From UBA7330 sp043554545 (lineage in GTDB: Bacteria; Bacteroidota; Bacteroidia; Cytophagales; Cyclobacteriaceae): a DNA stretch of 64,000 nucleotides. Numbering within the stretch: position 1 is the first letter of the stretch; every line of letters starts with the position of its first letter. A model generated the notes under the pieces. The model was not told the origin of the DNA and did no database searches. It saw only the letters and a list, made by a program, of their open reading frames with translations. Made by a program: the position numbers and the translations under genes. The DNA is taken from contig CP121337.1 of NCBI GenBank assembly GCA_043554545.1, forward strand, positions 2,356,001-2,420,000, in the 5' to 3' direction. This document shows, one piece after another, positions 16,562 to 25,049 of this stretch.

Positions 16562-17392
16562 ATGGGAAAATGTATCTACTGCGGCGAGAACGCAGGATTT
16601 TTTAGTAATAAGCACAAGGACTGTGAATTAAAATTCAATCAAGGTCAAGTTGAATATGTTGACGAAATCATATCAAGTATTATTGGTGGTGATGACTATG
16701 ATAGTCTGAAGCAGAAACTAAATAATATTAGTAAATCCAATTATATTGGTAAAAACCTCCAAAATGACCTAAAAGCAAAAGCTTTTGATTTAGTAGTTGA
16801 GCAGTTTTTGGAAGACGGTATATTGTCACCCTATGAGGAGGAAAAGATCGACAAATTCAAAGACGATTTTCAATTAACTCAAGATACCATAGACAAGAAT
16901 GGATCATATATGAAAGTTGTCATGTCTTCCATTATAAGAGACTTGACTGAAGGAAAGGAGCCAGAGCAAAAAATTAATATCAATGGGCAGCTGCCATTTA
17001 TATTTCAGAAATCTGAAACTTTAATATGGTTTTTTAATAATGTTGAACTTTATGAGCAACGTACTAGAACTGAATATGAAGGCGGTAGTCAAGGTTTCAG
17101 TGTTAGGATTGCAAAAGGACTTTATTATAGGACTAGTTCTTTTAGAGGTAGGCCAGTAAAGATTTCAGAAATCTCTTATGTTGACTCAGGGTTAGTTGCC
17201 TTGACGACAAAACACCTCTATTTCGGATCATCTGCAAAGAAATTTAAGATACCTTTTGACAAATTAATTTCAATAGAACCGTATGAAGACGGGATAGGGC
17301 TTCATAAAGACGGTGTTACAGCCAAGCAACAGGTATTTAAAAATCTCGATGGGTGGTTTGTCCATAATGTGATTTCAAACTTGATAAACTAA
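16562..17392 (+). CDS. Zinc-ribbon protein with PH-like C-terminus, unknown function
   Basis: 276 residues, no signal peptide. The N-terminus MGKCIYCGENAGFFSNKHKD has CxxC followed by a further Cys at KDC (about residue 21), a probable zinc ribbon or knuckle. Residues about 30-130 are helical and acidic (LEDGILSPYEEEKIDKFKDD). The C-terminal part, SGLVALTTKHLYFGSSAKKF then KIPFDKLISIEPYEDGIGLH, matches the pattern of bacterial PH-like domains that begin by reporting where a reagent strand turns. It is the only intact gene between the two 100-bp repeats. It is probably cytoplasmic. Function unknown, and transfer as a small cassette is possible. Confidence 0.6.
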   Translation: MGKCIYCGENAGFFSNKHKDCELKFNQGQVEYVDEIISSIIGGDDYDSLKQKLNNISKSNYIGKNLQNDLKAKAFDLVVEQFLEDGILSPYEEEKIDKFKDDFQLTQDTIDKNGSYMKVVMSSIIRDLTEGKEPEQKININGQLPFIFQKSETLIWFFNNVELYEQRTRTEYEGGSQGFSVRIAKGLYYRTSSFRGRPVKISEISYVDSGLVALTTKHLYFGSSAKKFKIPFDKLISIEPYEDGIGLHKDGVTAKQQVFKNLDGWFVHNVISNLIN

Positions 17393-17402
17393 TAAATTTG
17401 GC

Positions 17403-17681
17403 ATGATCTACTTAATAGCAATTTAACTCCCTTGGTTAGCCTTTATATTGAAAGGAAATATGGGCCTAGGCCTTATATGTTTGATTTTGCAGATAACTCT
17501 GATCGGTTGGATACCTGCAACAATATGGGCTGTTATCTATGTCAGTAATAAAAATGCTGAATAGAGAAATGAGAAGATGATGAAGACGATCCAAAACGCT
17601 CAGGATTACAATAAACCTAAGGACTTTCTTACAACGGAGGAAAAGTCAAGGTTGTATGATGAGAAGTATAGTAACAAGTAG
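17403..17681 (+). pseudogene. YqaE/Pmp3-family small membrane protein, two internal stops
   Basis: A single frame of 92 codons from ATG 17403 to TAG 17681 reads as a complete Pmp3/YqaE-type protein except for two in-frame stops: TAA at 17424-17426 and TAG at 17562-17564. Between them are LPWLAFILKGNMGLGLICL and ILQITLIGWIPATIWAVIYV, the two membrane helices of this family. After the second stop comes RNEKMMKTIQNAQDYNKPKD, the hydrophilic tail found in Bacteroidota members. An ATG at 17460 with an AAAGGAA upstream could still give a 34-residue fragment with one helix, but the family's first helix would be broken. Family members are stress-related membrane proteins. I consider it inactivated. 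Confidence 0.75.
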
Positions 17682-18044
17682 GTCCAAGAATGCTTACCAT
17701 TTGATTTGATTACTGATTAAGCTTAATAATCGATATCAAACAATCGTTCCTTTTTTTGATAGCATAAATTACAGGGGAGGTAGGCGCTCCTGTGGTAAAC
17801 ACGGAAGCACCTAATTATTTTGGGGAGTATTTTTTGCTCCTCAAGCAACTCTATCAGACTAATACCCTAAATATTTAACAAATAATCAAGAGTTTGAGTC
17901 ATTGTAGCTTACCTGATAAATCTGATATCTTCAAGGAAATTATCGTACAAATTATTAAACCTTGTTGAGTTGCTAACTAGGGTAACAATTATATCACGGA
18001 TACCCACAAGAAAGTGTATTGACCTTTGATGCAGAGCTACACCA
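17682..18044. other. Intergenic region without recognised genes
   Basis: 363 bp with small imperfect hairpins, for example GGGGAG/CTCCTC around 17820-17840. No coding frame, promoter or RNA gene that I can support. Confidence 0.4.
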
Positions 18045-18144
18045 TTGCTGTGTTGCCGGATGCATTCATCCGGCCGGCCTGATGAAACCAAGCTAGCATA
18101 AATAATGTCGCATGGAAAAATGCGACTCCACACGAATACGTTTT
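18045..18144 (+). repeat. 100-bp dispersed repeat, copy B
   Basis: Same orientation and exact length as copy A (16372-16471). It holds the perfect hairpin at 18055-18074 and an intact second stem GTCGCAT/ATGCGAC around 18107-18126. The second stem is complementary here but not in copy A, so this copy may be the more conserved one. Confidence 0.85.
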
Positions 18145-18216
18145 AGGCAGAATCTCTTGCAGAAGACTCTGCGGAGAATTAGCTGTGCAAGCGATTGTCT
18201 AAATCAAATGGATGAT

Positions 18217-19149
18217 TTATTTCAATGGTACTCCCTTCAAAGGTTTGCCATTTGTCGTAAGAACCTGGAAGTGGTGGATGCGATAACCGCTATAGGACCA
18301 TAATATCTCTTTTTTTCGATTTATCTCAAAAAGCTTAATTCCCTCCCTGGCAGCATAACTGGCAATAACTATATTTCCATTCGGAAGACGTTGGGCACCA
18401 CAAGGATCCTGGAATAGCTTGTTTTCAAAATCCTCATTTGAAACTTTCCAGACAACTTCTCCCGCTTTGTCAACCTCTATGGTTTTATTGCCGTGCGTAA
18501 GGTTGATTAGTGTATGTCCATTTTTCAACCTGATGGCAGTAAAAGGCCAATTTTCAGCGTCCTTACCTCCTAGCGCGTCCAAATCTGTCCTGATAATATT
18601 TACTACTTCACCAGTGGGTGTATATTCCTTTACAGCAAAAGCCAGCAGGTGTGGCACCAGATAATTCCCATTGGGCAGTTTGCGAGCCATACGGGTTTGC
18701 ATATGTACATTGTCCGTTTCCGGCTGAAGGGGTACAGAAACAACGATCTCTCCTTCCTTATCAACTTCCATGAGCCTTGGTGTATCGTTTGAAGACTCTG
18801 TGATCAAGGTGTTTCCATTTGCTAATCGCACGGCCGTTCCCAGCTCTACATTGCCCTCACCTTTTTTACGCTCAAATGTGAAGATTACTGCCTTATCCTT
18901 GTCATATTCTTTGACCACATCCGCCCAGCAGATCAGCACATTTCCATTAGGCAGCACATAACCATCCCTGGCACCTTTTCTGCCAGCATCCCAAACTACT
19001 TCACCATCTTCACCTATAATACCGGTAAACTCAGGACCAGCAATAAATACCGAGTGTGTAATGGCTTTCTTTTGCCCGAAAACCGAACTTGCAGATACCA
19101 ATACTACTGTCAGCAGGATCAGTAACTTATACCTAATTGTGTATTTCAT
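18217..19149 (-). CDS. Secreted PQQ/arylsulfotransferase-like beta-propeller
   Basis: 310 residues from ATG 19149, preferred to an ATG 36 bases upstream because the signal peptide (YKLLILLTVVLVSASSVFGQ) then begins at residue 6. The mature part repeats a blade motif at least five times: YVLPNGNVLICW, RLANGNTLITES, KLPNGNYLVPH, RLKNGHTLINL, RLPNGNIVIAS. This [RK]LxNGNxLI repeat is typical of arylsulfotransferase-like and PQQ-like propellers. The catalytic His of true arylsulfotransferases cannot be assigned with certainty. It is the last gene of the leftward polysaccharide operon (147-bp gap). It may bind or modify sulfated glycan fragments, or be structural. Confidence 0.65.
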   Translation of the reverse strand: MKYTIRYKLLILLTVVLVSASSVFGQKKAITHSVFIAGPEFTGIIGEDGEVVWDAGRKGARDGYVLPNGNVLICWADVVKEYDKDKAVIFTFERKKGEGNVELGTAVRLANGNTLITESSNDTPRLMEVDKEGEIVVSVPLQPETDNVHMQTRMARKLPNGNYLVPHLLAFAVKEYTPTGEVVNIIRTDLDALGGKDAENWPFTAIRLKNGHTLINLTHGNKTIEVDKAGEVVWKVSNEDFENKLFQDPCGAQRLPNGNIVIASYAAREGIKLFEINRKKEILWSYSGYRIHHFQVLTTNGKPLKGVPLK

Positions 19150-19296
19150 GTTTTCTAATTTGATATTCTTAAAAATGATTAGCACTTGTTAGTTTGCAAA
19201 AGGATGTACATGATCATATAATGTTCAGAAGCGCATGTCGAAAAGCAGGACTCTTATTGATAACTTATGACAAATATCAATTACGTTATCATCATC

Positions 19297-21672
19297 CTAT
19301 TTAATTTTCACCTTCAGGGATGTTTCTTGCTGTTCTCGAACAACATTAAGTTTAAATTTTGCTGCCCCATCCTTTCCCATTGCTTTTAAAAATTGAGCTT
19401 CATCAAAAATTTTGTCATCGTTTACGGTCAATATGATATCGCCTTCTTTTAACCCAAGCTTGGCGGCCGGTGAATCAACTGGTAATACCTTAAGTACAAT
19501 TCCACCATCTTCTTTAGAGACACCATAAGCTGAAAAATCCATTCCTGTCAAACCAGCAATTGTAGCACCCATCCACCTCGTTACCGACGGCTTCGTACCT
19601 GTAGTTCTCTCACTACTTTTCAGCTTTTCTGAAACCTTCAAAGCAGGAATGACCGGTGTCCTGGCAATGGCTTTTAGAGATGGCTTTTTTACACCAAATT
19701 GATCCATGGGGAAGTTTTTAAAACCAATATCAAAAGCAGGAGAACCTCCTTGCACTCGAAAATCCCCTTTCGATGGATCGATGAACTGAGGATCTGTCAC
19801 AATTGAATGCTTATCCCACCCATGTGCATGCGTCAGCTCAGCATTGTAAAGTAGGTTTCTATCAACCTTTTTGCTAACCTCCTCTTTATCAGGCACTCTG
19901 ATTCCTTTGTATTTGTCCATGAAAATATTCGAAAAAACCTCGTCACCACTATTAAGATACCATACATGTGGATGAAATGTATTGTTCACTGTAATATTAT
20001 TCCAGGCCCGGCGCCTGTATCCTTCGCGAAACTTAAGCCCACCAGCCAGCATAAGGTTGTTGTAAATATCATAGTTGGAAGAGCCATCATCCAAATCAAT
20101 ATCCCAGCCATGATCACACCGCCAGCGGCTATTTCGAATCACCGTCGTTTTCCTCGCATCAGCGAAGGGCAGCTCAGGATATTCCGCTAGACTAAACCCT
20201 TCCAAATGCCAATAGCGATCCCTACCCCAGGAGTTAAAAGAACCATGATCATGTGTTTCCAATACCGTATTAAATACATCACAGCGCTCGATTAGGTGAC
20301 CTCCAAAGGCGCCATCACCGATATTAATTCCAGCACGCGCGCAATCATAAATGGAGCAATCTCGAACGGTAATTTCGCTGGCCATGGTAATCTGCACTCC
20401 AGCGGGCTGACGCTCTACTGTTCCTACATTGTGTATAAGACAATCTTCAATGGTAGATAAAGCTGGATAATTTTCTGTTTTTGGACCGGGCTTGAAATCT
20501 AATTTTGAGATTTCGTTTCTCTCACCATATTCAAATAATGGATCGCGCAATGCATTTGGATCACCAACAAAACATACACCACTTGCACCTGTATGGTGGA
20601 TGTAGTTTCCTTTTAACAAAGTATGTCGATTGTAGTTGCTTACAAATAGGGCATTGCCTCCTACCTGATCAAACTCACAGTCAAGAATTTGAATATTTTC
20701 CGTGCCTGTAAGCATAAATGCCCCACCACGAAAAATAGTCCAATCTGAACGAAGCATTGGCTCTTTGGTTTCCATGAACGTTCGGGCCGCATGGCGAATG
20801 ACTAACCCCTGAAGGGTGATATGCTTAACAGGATTTTCCATGGACCCTTGAAATTCCACCAACTGTTTCAAGCGGACAACTTCAACTGCAGCGTTTTCAA
20901 GGTCAGTAGATGTTTCTGGCATGTAATACAATGTTCTTGTATTTGCATCATGAAACCATTCACCCGGGGCATCTAACTCTTCAAAGATATTTTCAACCAT
21001 TCGGAATTCCGGATGCATCCCCATTTGCCTGTTGTTTTGCCAACCACCTTCATAGGTCACCTCGCCAGCATCATTTTTTCCAGTAATAAGGTAATGGTAT
21101 CCGCCCCAGCGTTTAGCATGCATAGCATGAATATAGCCACCCTCAGGATTCTTCCATCCGGCTGCACGTTCTTTTGAAAAAGCATCAGCTGCATAACCCT
21201 GATAGGCTGCTGTTTTCTTGCTGGCATCGTAGTTCGGATAACGTGACATTCGCTGGTTTTCTCCATTGACAAATAGCTGATCAATATTCAGATCTTCCGA
21301 AGTGGATGCCTGAAAAATCCCATCCCTATAAGGCTTCCAGCTAAGCTCCAACTTAGTACCACCACTTAAAATTACCCCTCCTTCATGCATGGCCTGATAT
21401 ACGACAGGGTAATTCTCTGTTCCGGAATCCTCAGGCTTGAAAACAAGCGTTTCAGGTAGATAGTAAATGCCGTCGGATATATGTATCGTCACAAGCTCCT
21501 GCCCAACATATTTACGAGCGGTTATTTTTGCGGCCTGAAGCGTAGCAAGTGGATTTACTTTTGTTCCAGAATTGGTATCAGAGCCTCCTGAACTTACATA
21601 TAGATCAATTGCATCGACGTTTTTTATCACCAAAGACATCACCAATATGGTGCATACTTTAAACCAATTCAT
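19297..21672 (-). CDS. Right-handed beta-helix glycan-active protein fused to PDZ domain
   Basis: 791 residues with a signal peptide (TILVMSLVIKNVDA). Residues about 24-90 have the entry motif LYVSSGGSDTNSGTKVNPLA typical of beta-helix enzymes such as GH141 and related families. The coils run to about residue 660 (ITLQGLVIRHAARTF, IQILDCEFDQVGGNALFVSN, VRDCSIYDCARAGINIGDG, ETHDHGSFNSWGRDRYW). The DHGSFNSWGRD stretch and two acidic clusters are candidate active-site segments; assignment to GH141 is inference. Residues about 700-791 are a PDZ domain (GGIVLKVLPVDSPAAKLGLK followed by EGDIILTVNDDKI), unusual on such an enzyme. It lies in an operon between a sulfatase and the propeller, with a 63-bp gap to the sulfatase. 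Confidence 0.75.
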   Translation of the reverse strand: MNWFKVCTILVMSLVIKNVDAIDLYVSSGGSDTNSGTKVNPLATLQAAKITARKYVGQELVTIHISDGIYYLPETLVFKPEDSGTENYPVVYQAMHEGGVILSGGTKLELSWKPYRDGIFQASTSEDLNIDQLFVNGENQRMSRYPNYDASKKTAAYQGYAADAFSKERAAGWKNPEGGYIHAMHAKRWGGYHYLITGKNDAGEVTYEGGWQNNRQMGMHPEFRMVENIFEELDAPGEWFHDANTRTLYYMPETSTDLENAAVEVVRLKQLVEFQGSMENPVKHITLQGLVIRHAARTFMETKEPMLRSDWTIFRGGAFMLTGTENIQILDCEFDQVGGNALFVSNYNRHTLLKGNYIHHTGASGVCFVGDPNALRDPLFEYGERNEISKLDFKPGPKTENYPALSTIEDCLIHNVGTVERQPAGVQITMASEITVRDCSIYDCARAGINIGDGAFGGHLIERCDVFNTVLETHDHGSFNSWGRDRYWHLEGFSLAEYPELPFADARKTTVIRNSRWRCDHGWDIDLDDGSSNYDIYNNLMLAGGLKFREGYRRRAWNNITVNNTFHPHVWYLNSGDEVFSNIFMDKYKGIRVPDKEEVSKKVDRNLLYNAELTHAHGWDKHSIVTDPQFIDPSKGDFRVQGGSPAFDIGFKNFPMDQFGVKKPSLKAIARTPVIPALKVSEKLKSSERTTGTKPSVTRWMGATIAGLTGMDFSAYGVSKEDGGIVLKVLPVDSPAAKLGLKEGDIILTVNDDKIFDEAQFLKAMGKDGAAKFKLNVVREQQETSLKVKIK

Positions 21673-21735
21673 ATTTCTGTTCTTAATAAAACTTTTTATT
21701 AGTTGTATTTATTACTTTTCCTTCAACCCTCCTCA

Positions 21736-23538
21736 TTACAATTCCTCGACATAAATATAGAAGGCATTACATTTAACTCCGTCCTGCATGGTAAAATAGC
21801 CGATAAGATCCGTCTCCCCAATTGGTACATTCATTTCAATAACTGCAGATTCTTTATTGTTATCTACTATAGTCTCCATCAGTTGATCCCCCACTTTTAA
21901 GAATGCCTTCGTGAATTTCATGGCTTTCCCATTCATACTTCCATTTGTATATGGTGTTGGTTCGACTGCATCTAAGGTTTCGTCACCAAGGGCTAACCCA
22001 CTTTCAGCAGGCCACCTTCTCAAGTGGAATTTATAGGTACCAGCTTTCACGAAATTTACAGAAAATGGTGCTGGTTTCATGGGCTCTCCCTTCCTTATCA
22101 TTTGTTGATTCCAGGGAGGATAATAATCTGTAGTGTGGGCATCATGGCAGGTTAACACATCCATGGAATTCGATCCCAGGTGAATGGATGAATACCGGGT
22201 TTCCTTAATTACCTCTTCCCACCAACTTTCGTAGAAAGCATTCATTGCTTTAACACGATCCGGATACTTCTCTGCCAGGTCAACTTCCTGTCCAGGATCT
22301 TCAGCGATGTTATAAAGTTCGCTACCATCAATAAGTCTCCAATCACTATTCATCACACAACTATTCCTCCCCTTTATTGGCCATGGCACTCTTTGAGTAT
22401 CTGTAACCAGGTATCTACTCGGTACTTCTGTTTCCTTTCCCAGGAGGTAGTCACTAATATCTGTGCCATCCATCGTTTTGTCTGCCGTATATGAATGTCC
22501 AGTCAGTTTTATGAGCGTTGGCAATATATCTACGTGTGCAGTTAAACCTCCCAACTTTTTACCTCCGGTTAATCCTCCATTTGGCCATCTAATGACCATC
22601 GGTACTCGATGTCCGCCGTCATATTTACTACCCTTTGTGCCTCGCATACCAGCGTTATAACCCAGCATTTTACCAGATTGGTTATCCTTCCTATATCCTG
22701 CAGCGGTGCCATTGTCTGTTGTGAATATTACAATGGTATTTTCAGCAATTCCCAGGCTATCTAACTTGCCGAGAAGCCGAGAGAAATTGTCGTCAATATT
22801 TGTGATCATGCCAAGGAACCTCTTTTGAACTTCACTAAGCGCTTTCTCCTCCTTATAGATATCGTAATATTTTTCAGGAACGTTGTAAGGGCCATGTGGT
22901 GCATTTAGACTGAGGTAACAAAGAAATGGTTCATCTTTTTTACGCTTGATGAAATTTATGGCTTCATCAAACCAGACATCTGTACAGTAGCCTACCTTTT
23001 TCTCAGGTTTACCATTTCTAAAGTAAGTATCATCAAAATAGTCATTGTTCCAATAGTCGGGAGTTTGTCCTACACCACCCCCTCCATGGTAGAAAGCTTC
23101 GTTAAACCCCCTTTCATGAGGTAGAAAAGGATGATTATCTCCCAGGTGCCATTTTCCAAACATGCCTGTCTCATATCCACTCTTCTGAAACACATCCGCC
23201 AGCGTGGTCTCTCCCTCATTGAGTATAGAAGCACCAATAATGGTATGCCATACCCCATTTCGGTTACAATTACGACCTGTAAGAAAACCAGCACGAGTGG
23301 GCGCACAGGTGGTTCCCACATGGTAATTGGTGAGGCTTACTGATTCTTTTGCAAACTGGTCAATAGATGGAGTCTGGATAATGGGATTACCTGTGTGGCC
23401 AAGGTCTCCATAACCCTGATCATCGGTGATGACGATGATCACATTGGGTTTTTCCTTTGTTTCATTTGTATCAATCTCTTGTTTAGTCGAACAAGAAATA
23501 ACAATACTTAGGAAAAGCAGGATGGTCAATATCTTCAT
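21736..23538 (-). CDS. S1-family sulfatase, lipoprotein, with C-terminal extension
   Basis: 600 residues. Lipoprotein signal (LFLSIVISCSTK, Cys16). Metal-binding DD at 39-40 (IIVITDDQGYGDLG). The formylglycine site is C78 in TTCAPTRAGFLTG (CxPxR). GMFGKWHLG and IVIFTTDNGTAAG supply the other conserved residues. Residues about 490-600 form an added beta-sandwich-like part (VNFVKAGTYKFHLRRWPAES). It removes sulfate esters from glycans in the periplasm or at the surface after a formylglycine-generating enzyme has converted the Cys. It is part of the leftward operon with a second sulfatase, GH28, GH29 and an esterase. The subfamily cannot be set by eye. Confidence 0.9.
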   Translation of the reverse strand: MKILTILLFLSIVISCSTKQEIDTNETKEKPNVIIVITDDQGYGDLGHTGNPIIQTPSIDQFAKESVSLTNYHVGTTCAPTRAGFLTGRNCNRNGVWHTIIGASILNEGETTLADVFQKSGYETGMFGKWHLGDNHPFLPHERGFNEAFYHGGGGVGQTPDYWNNDYFDDTYFRNGKPEKKVGYCTDVWFDEAINFIKRKKDEPFLCYLSLNAPHGPYNVPEKYYDIYKEEKALSEVQKRFLGMITNIDDNFSRLLGKLDSLGIAENTIVIFTTDNGTAAGYRKDNQSGKMLGYNAGMRGTKGSKYDGGHRVPMVIRWPNGGLTGGKKLGGLTAHVDILPTLIKLTGHSYTADKTMDGTDISDYLLGKETEVPSRYLVTDTQRVPWPIKGRNSCVMNSDWRLIDGSELYNIAEDPGQEVDLAEKYPDRVKAMNAFYESWWEEVIKETRYSSIHLGSNSMDVLTCHDAHTTDYYPPWNQQMIRKGEPMKPAPFSVNFVKAGTYKFHLRRWPAESGLALGDETLDAVEPTPYTNGSMNGKAMKFTKAFLKVGDQLMETIVDNNKESAVIEMNVPIGETDLIGYFTMQDGVKCNAFYIYVEEL

Positions 23539-23765
23539 TGTTGAGATGTTTAAGGGCTTGTTATGATTATGTTGTTCAAATACAATTTATCACTATTCAT
23601 TTAATTAATCCTCAATGCGCGCTATTCATGCTATCGTGATATGAACATCAGACGCTCTTCATGTTTGTTCTATACATTCAATTTATCATTCTTTTTTTTG
23701 ATGACCAGGTTTGCTGGGATATTGCCTTTTGCTTTGCTATGTATTTCTGATTTCATCACCTTGTT

Positions 23766-25040
23766 TTATTTATCAGTGAATTCAACCAAAACGGAAGAAA
23801 TAATAAGGCCACGTTCGTCCGTTAGATTTACATAATAAGTAACTACCTCTTCTGGAAGTTTAGCTTTGACCTGATTTTTGGAGGCATTCACAGTCGCATT
23901 CATGCTGAGCCAAGGGCCTGGTAGTGCACGACTTGATTCAGGATCTGATTTTCTGTAGGCAAGTTCTTCATTGAGATAATAAACTGTGGCTTCCCGGATA
24001 GGCACCTCAGAATCATAAACTAGCCTCATATGTCTTTTATCAGGCTGCCTGATAATCCGACCCAGGCTTGGCGTTTTTCCTTTTAAAATATGATCAGCAA
24101 AGGCATAAATCTCCGGAACCTGATCAGGCTTCCAACCGGGCGGATGACCATGCTTCATGCTTGGATGGATGGTCATGAATGCATGATCACCAGTAACTTC
24201 AAATGAATGTGAAGTACTATTGAGGGAAAAATGCGCGTCCGAATCTCCGTTCACCCAAAGTGTAGGAACCGAACCGCTGGAAAATTGGCGAGCAGGGTCC
24301 CAAAATTTCTTAAGCTCGATAAATTCGGGGCTTCTGTCTCCATGATCACCAAAATGCCCTTTTGATTCATAAAGATATCCAGCACCATAGACAGGCATAG
24401 CACATTTCAACCGGGTATCAATCCCAGACACCAGACTGCTTAATATTCCTCCCCATGAAATACCGGTAATGCCGATTCGATTAGCATCAATTTCAGGCAA
24501 TGATTCGAGTAGTGAATAACCTATCATGATGTCTGAAACAGCATGATACATCCACTGCTCTTCAAGTGGTTTATCAACATCATCAAATCGGCCTACCCGG
24601 GAAGGCCCACTAAATTCATGATCATGTTTCCCTTGCCCTGAAGAATCCGGCATATGTCCCTCCAGGCTCATTGAAATAGCAGCATAGCCCCGGTCATTCC
24701 ATATTTTCACCCACTCATGAAATGCTTTACCTCCCCCTCCATGAACCAATACCATAGCTGGTACCGGATGATCACTTTTGGGAATGCCTAAATAAGCAAA
24801 AGCCCTGGTAGGTTTGTCTTTATACGAAAGTGTCTCATAAAAAAGTGCTCTTATTTCTCCCTGATCTTTAGTCGGTTCCCAATACACCTTCGGCGGCTGG
24901 TAAATCGTACTGTCAAGTAACTCTTTTAATGGTAAGTCTTGAGCAGGAAGGAGGGTGGTTGAAATTGTGACGGATACAACCAGAAAAACCATTGCTCTGG
25001 TTAAAAGTCTAGATTTAAGATGTAAACAACTTTTGTTCAT
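23766..25040 (-). CDS. Secreted alpha/beta-hydrolase esterase (acetyl xylan esterase-like)
   Basis: 424 residues with an N-terminal signal (AMVFLVVSVTISTTLLPAQ). Fold markers: VLVHGGGGKAFHEWVKIW (oxyanion region, about 108-125), the nucleophile in GITGISWGGILSSLVSG (GxSxG, about 195-211), an acid in NGDSDAHFS and the histidine in PSMKHGHPPGW. This is the dienelactone-hydrolase/acetyl-esterase pattern found in polysaccharide loci, where such enzymes remove acetyl or methyl groups that block glycosidases. It lies 9 bp after the upstream sulfatase, so it is surely co-transcribed. The substrate is inferred from context only. Confidence 0.78.
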   Translation of the reverse strand: MNKSCLHLKSRLLTRAMVFLVVSVTISTTLLPAQDLPLKELLDSTIYQPPKVYWEPTKDQGEIRALFYETLSYKDKPTRAFAYLGIPKSDHPVPAMVLVHGGGGKAFHEWVKIWNDRGYAAISMSLEGHMPDSSGQGKHDHEFSGPSRVGRFDDVDKPLEEQWMYHAVSDIMIGYSLLESLPEIDANRIGITGISWGGILSSLVSGIDTRLKCAMPVYGAGYLYESKGHFGDHGDRSPEFIELKKFWDPARQFSSGSVPTLWVNGDSDAHFSLNSTSHSFEVTGDHAFMTIHPSMKHGHPPGWKPDQVPEIYAFADHILKGKTPSLGRIIRQPDKRHMRLVYDSEVPIREATVYYLNEELAYRKSDPESSRALPGPWLSMNATVNASKNQVKAKLPEEVVTYYVNLTDERGLIISSVLVEFTDK

Positions 25041-25049
25041 GTCCTAAAG

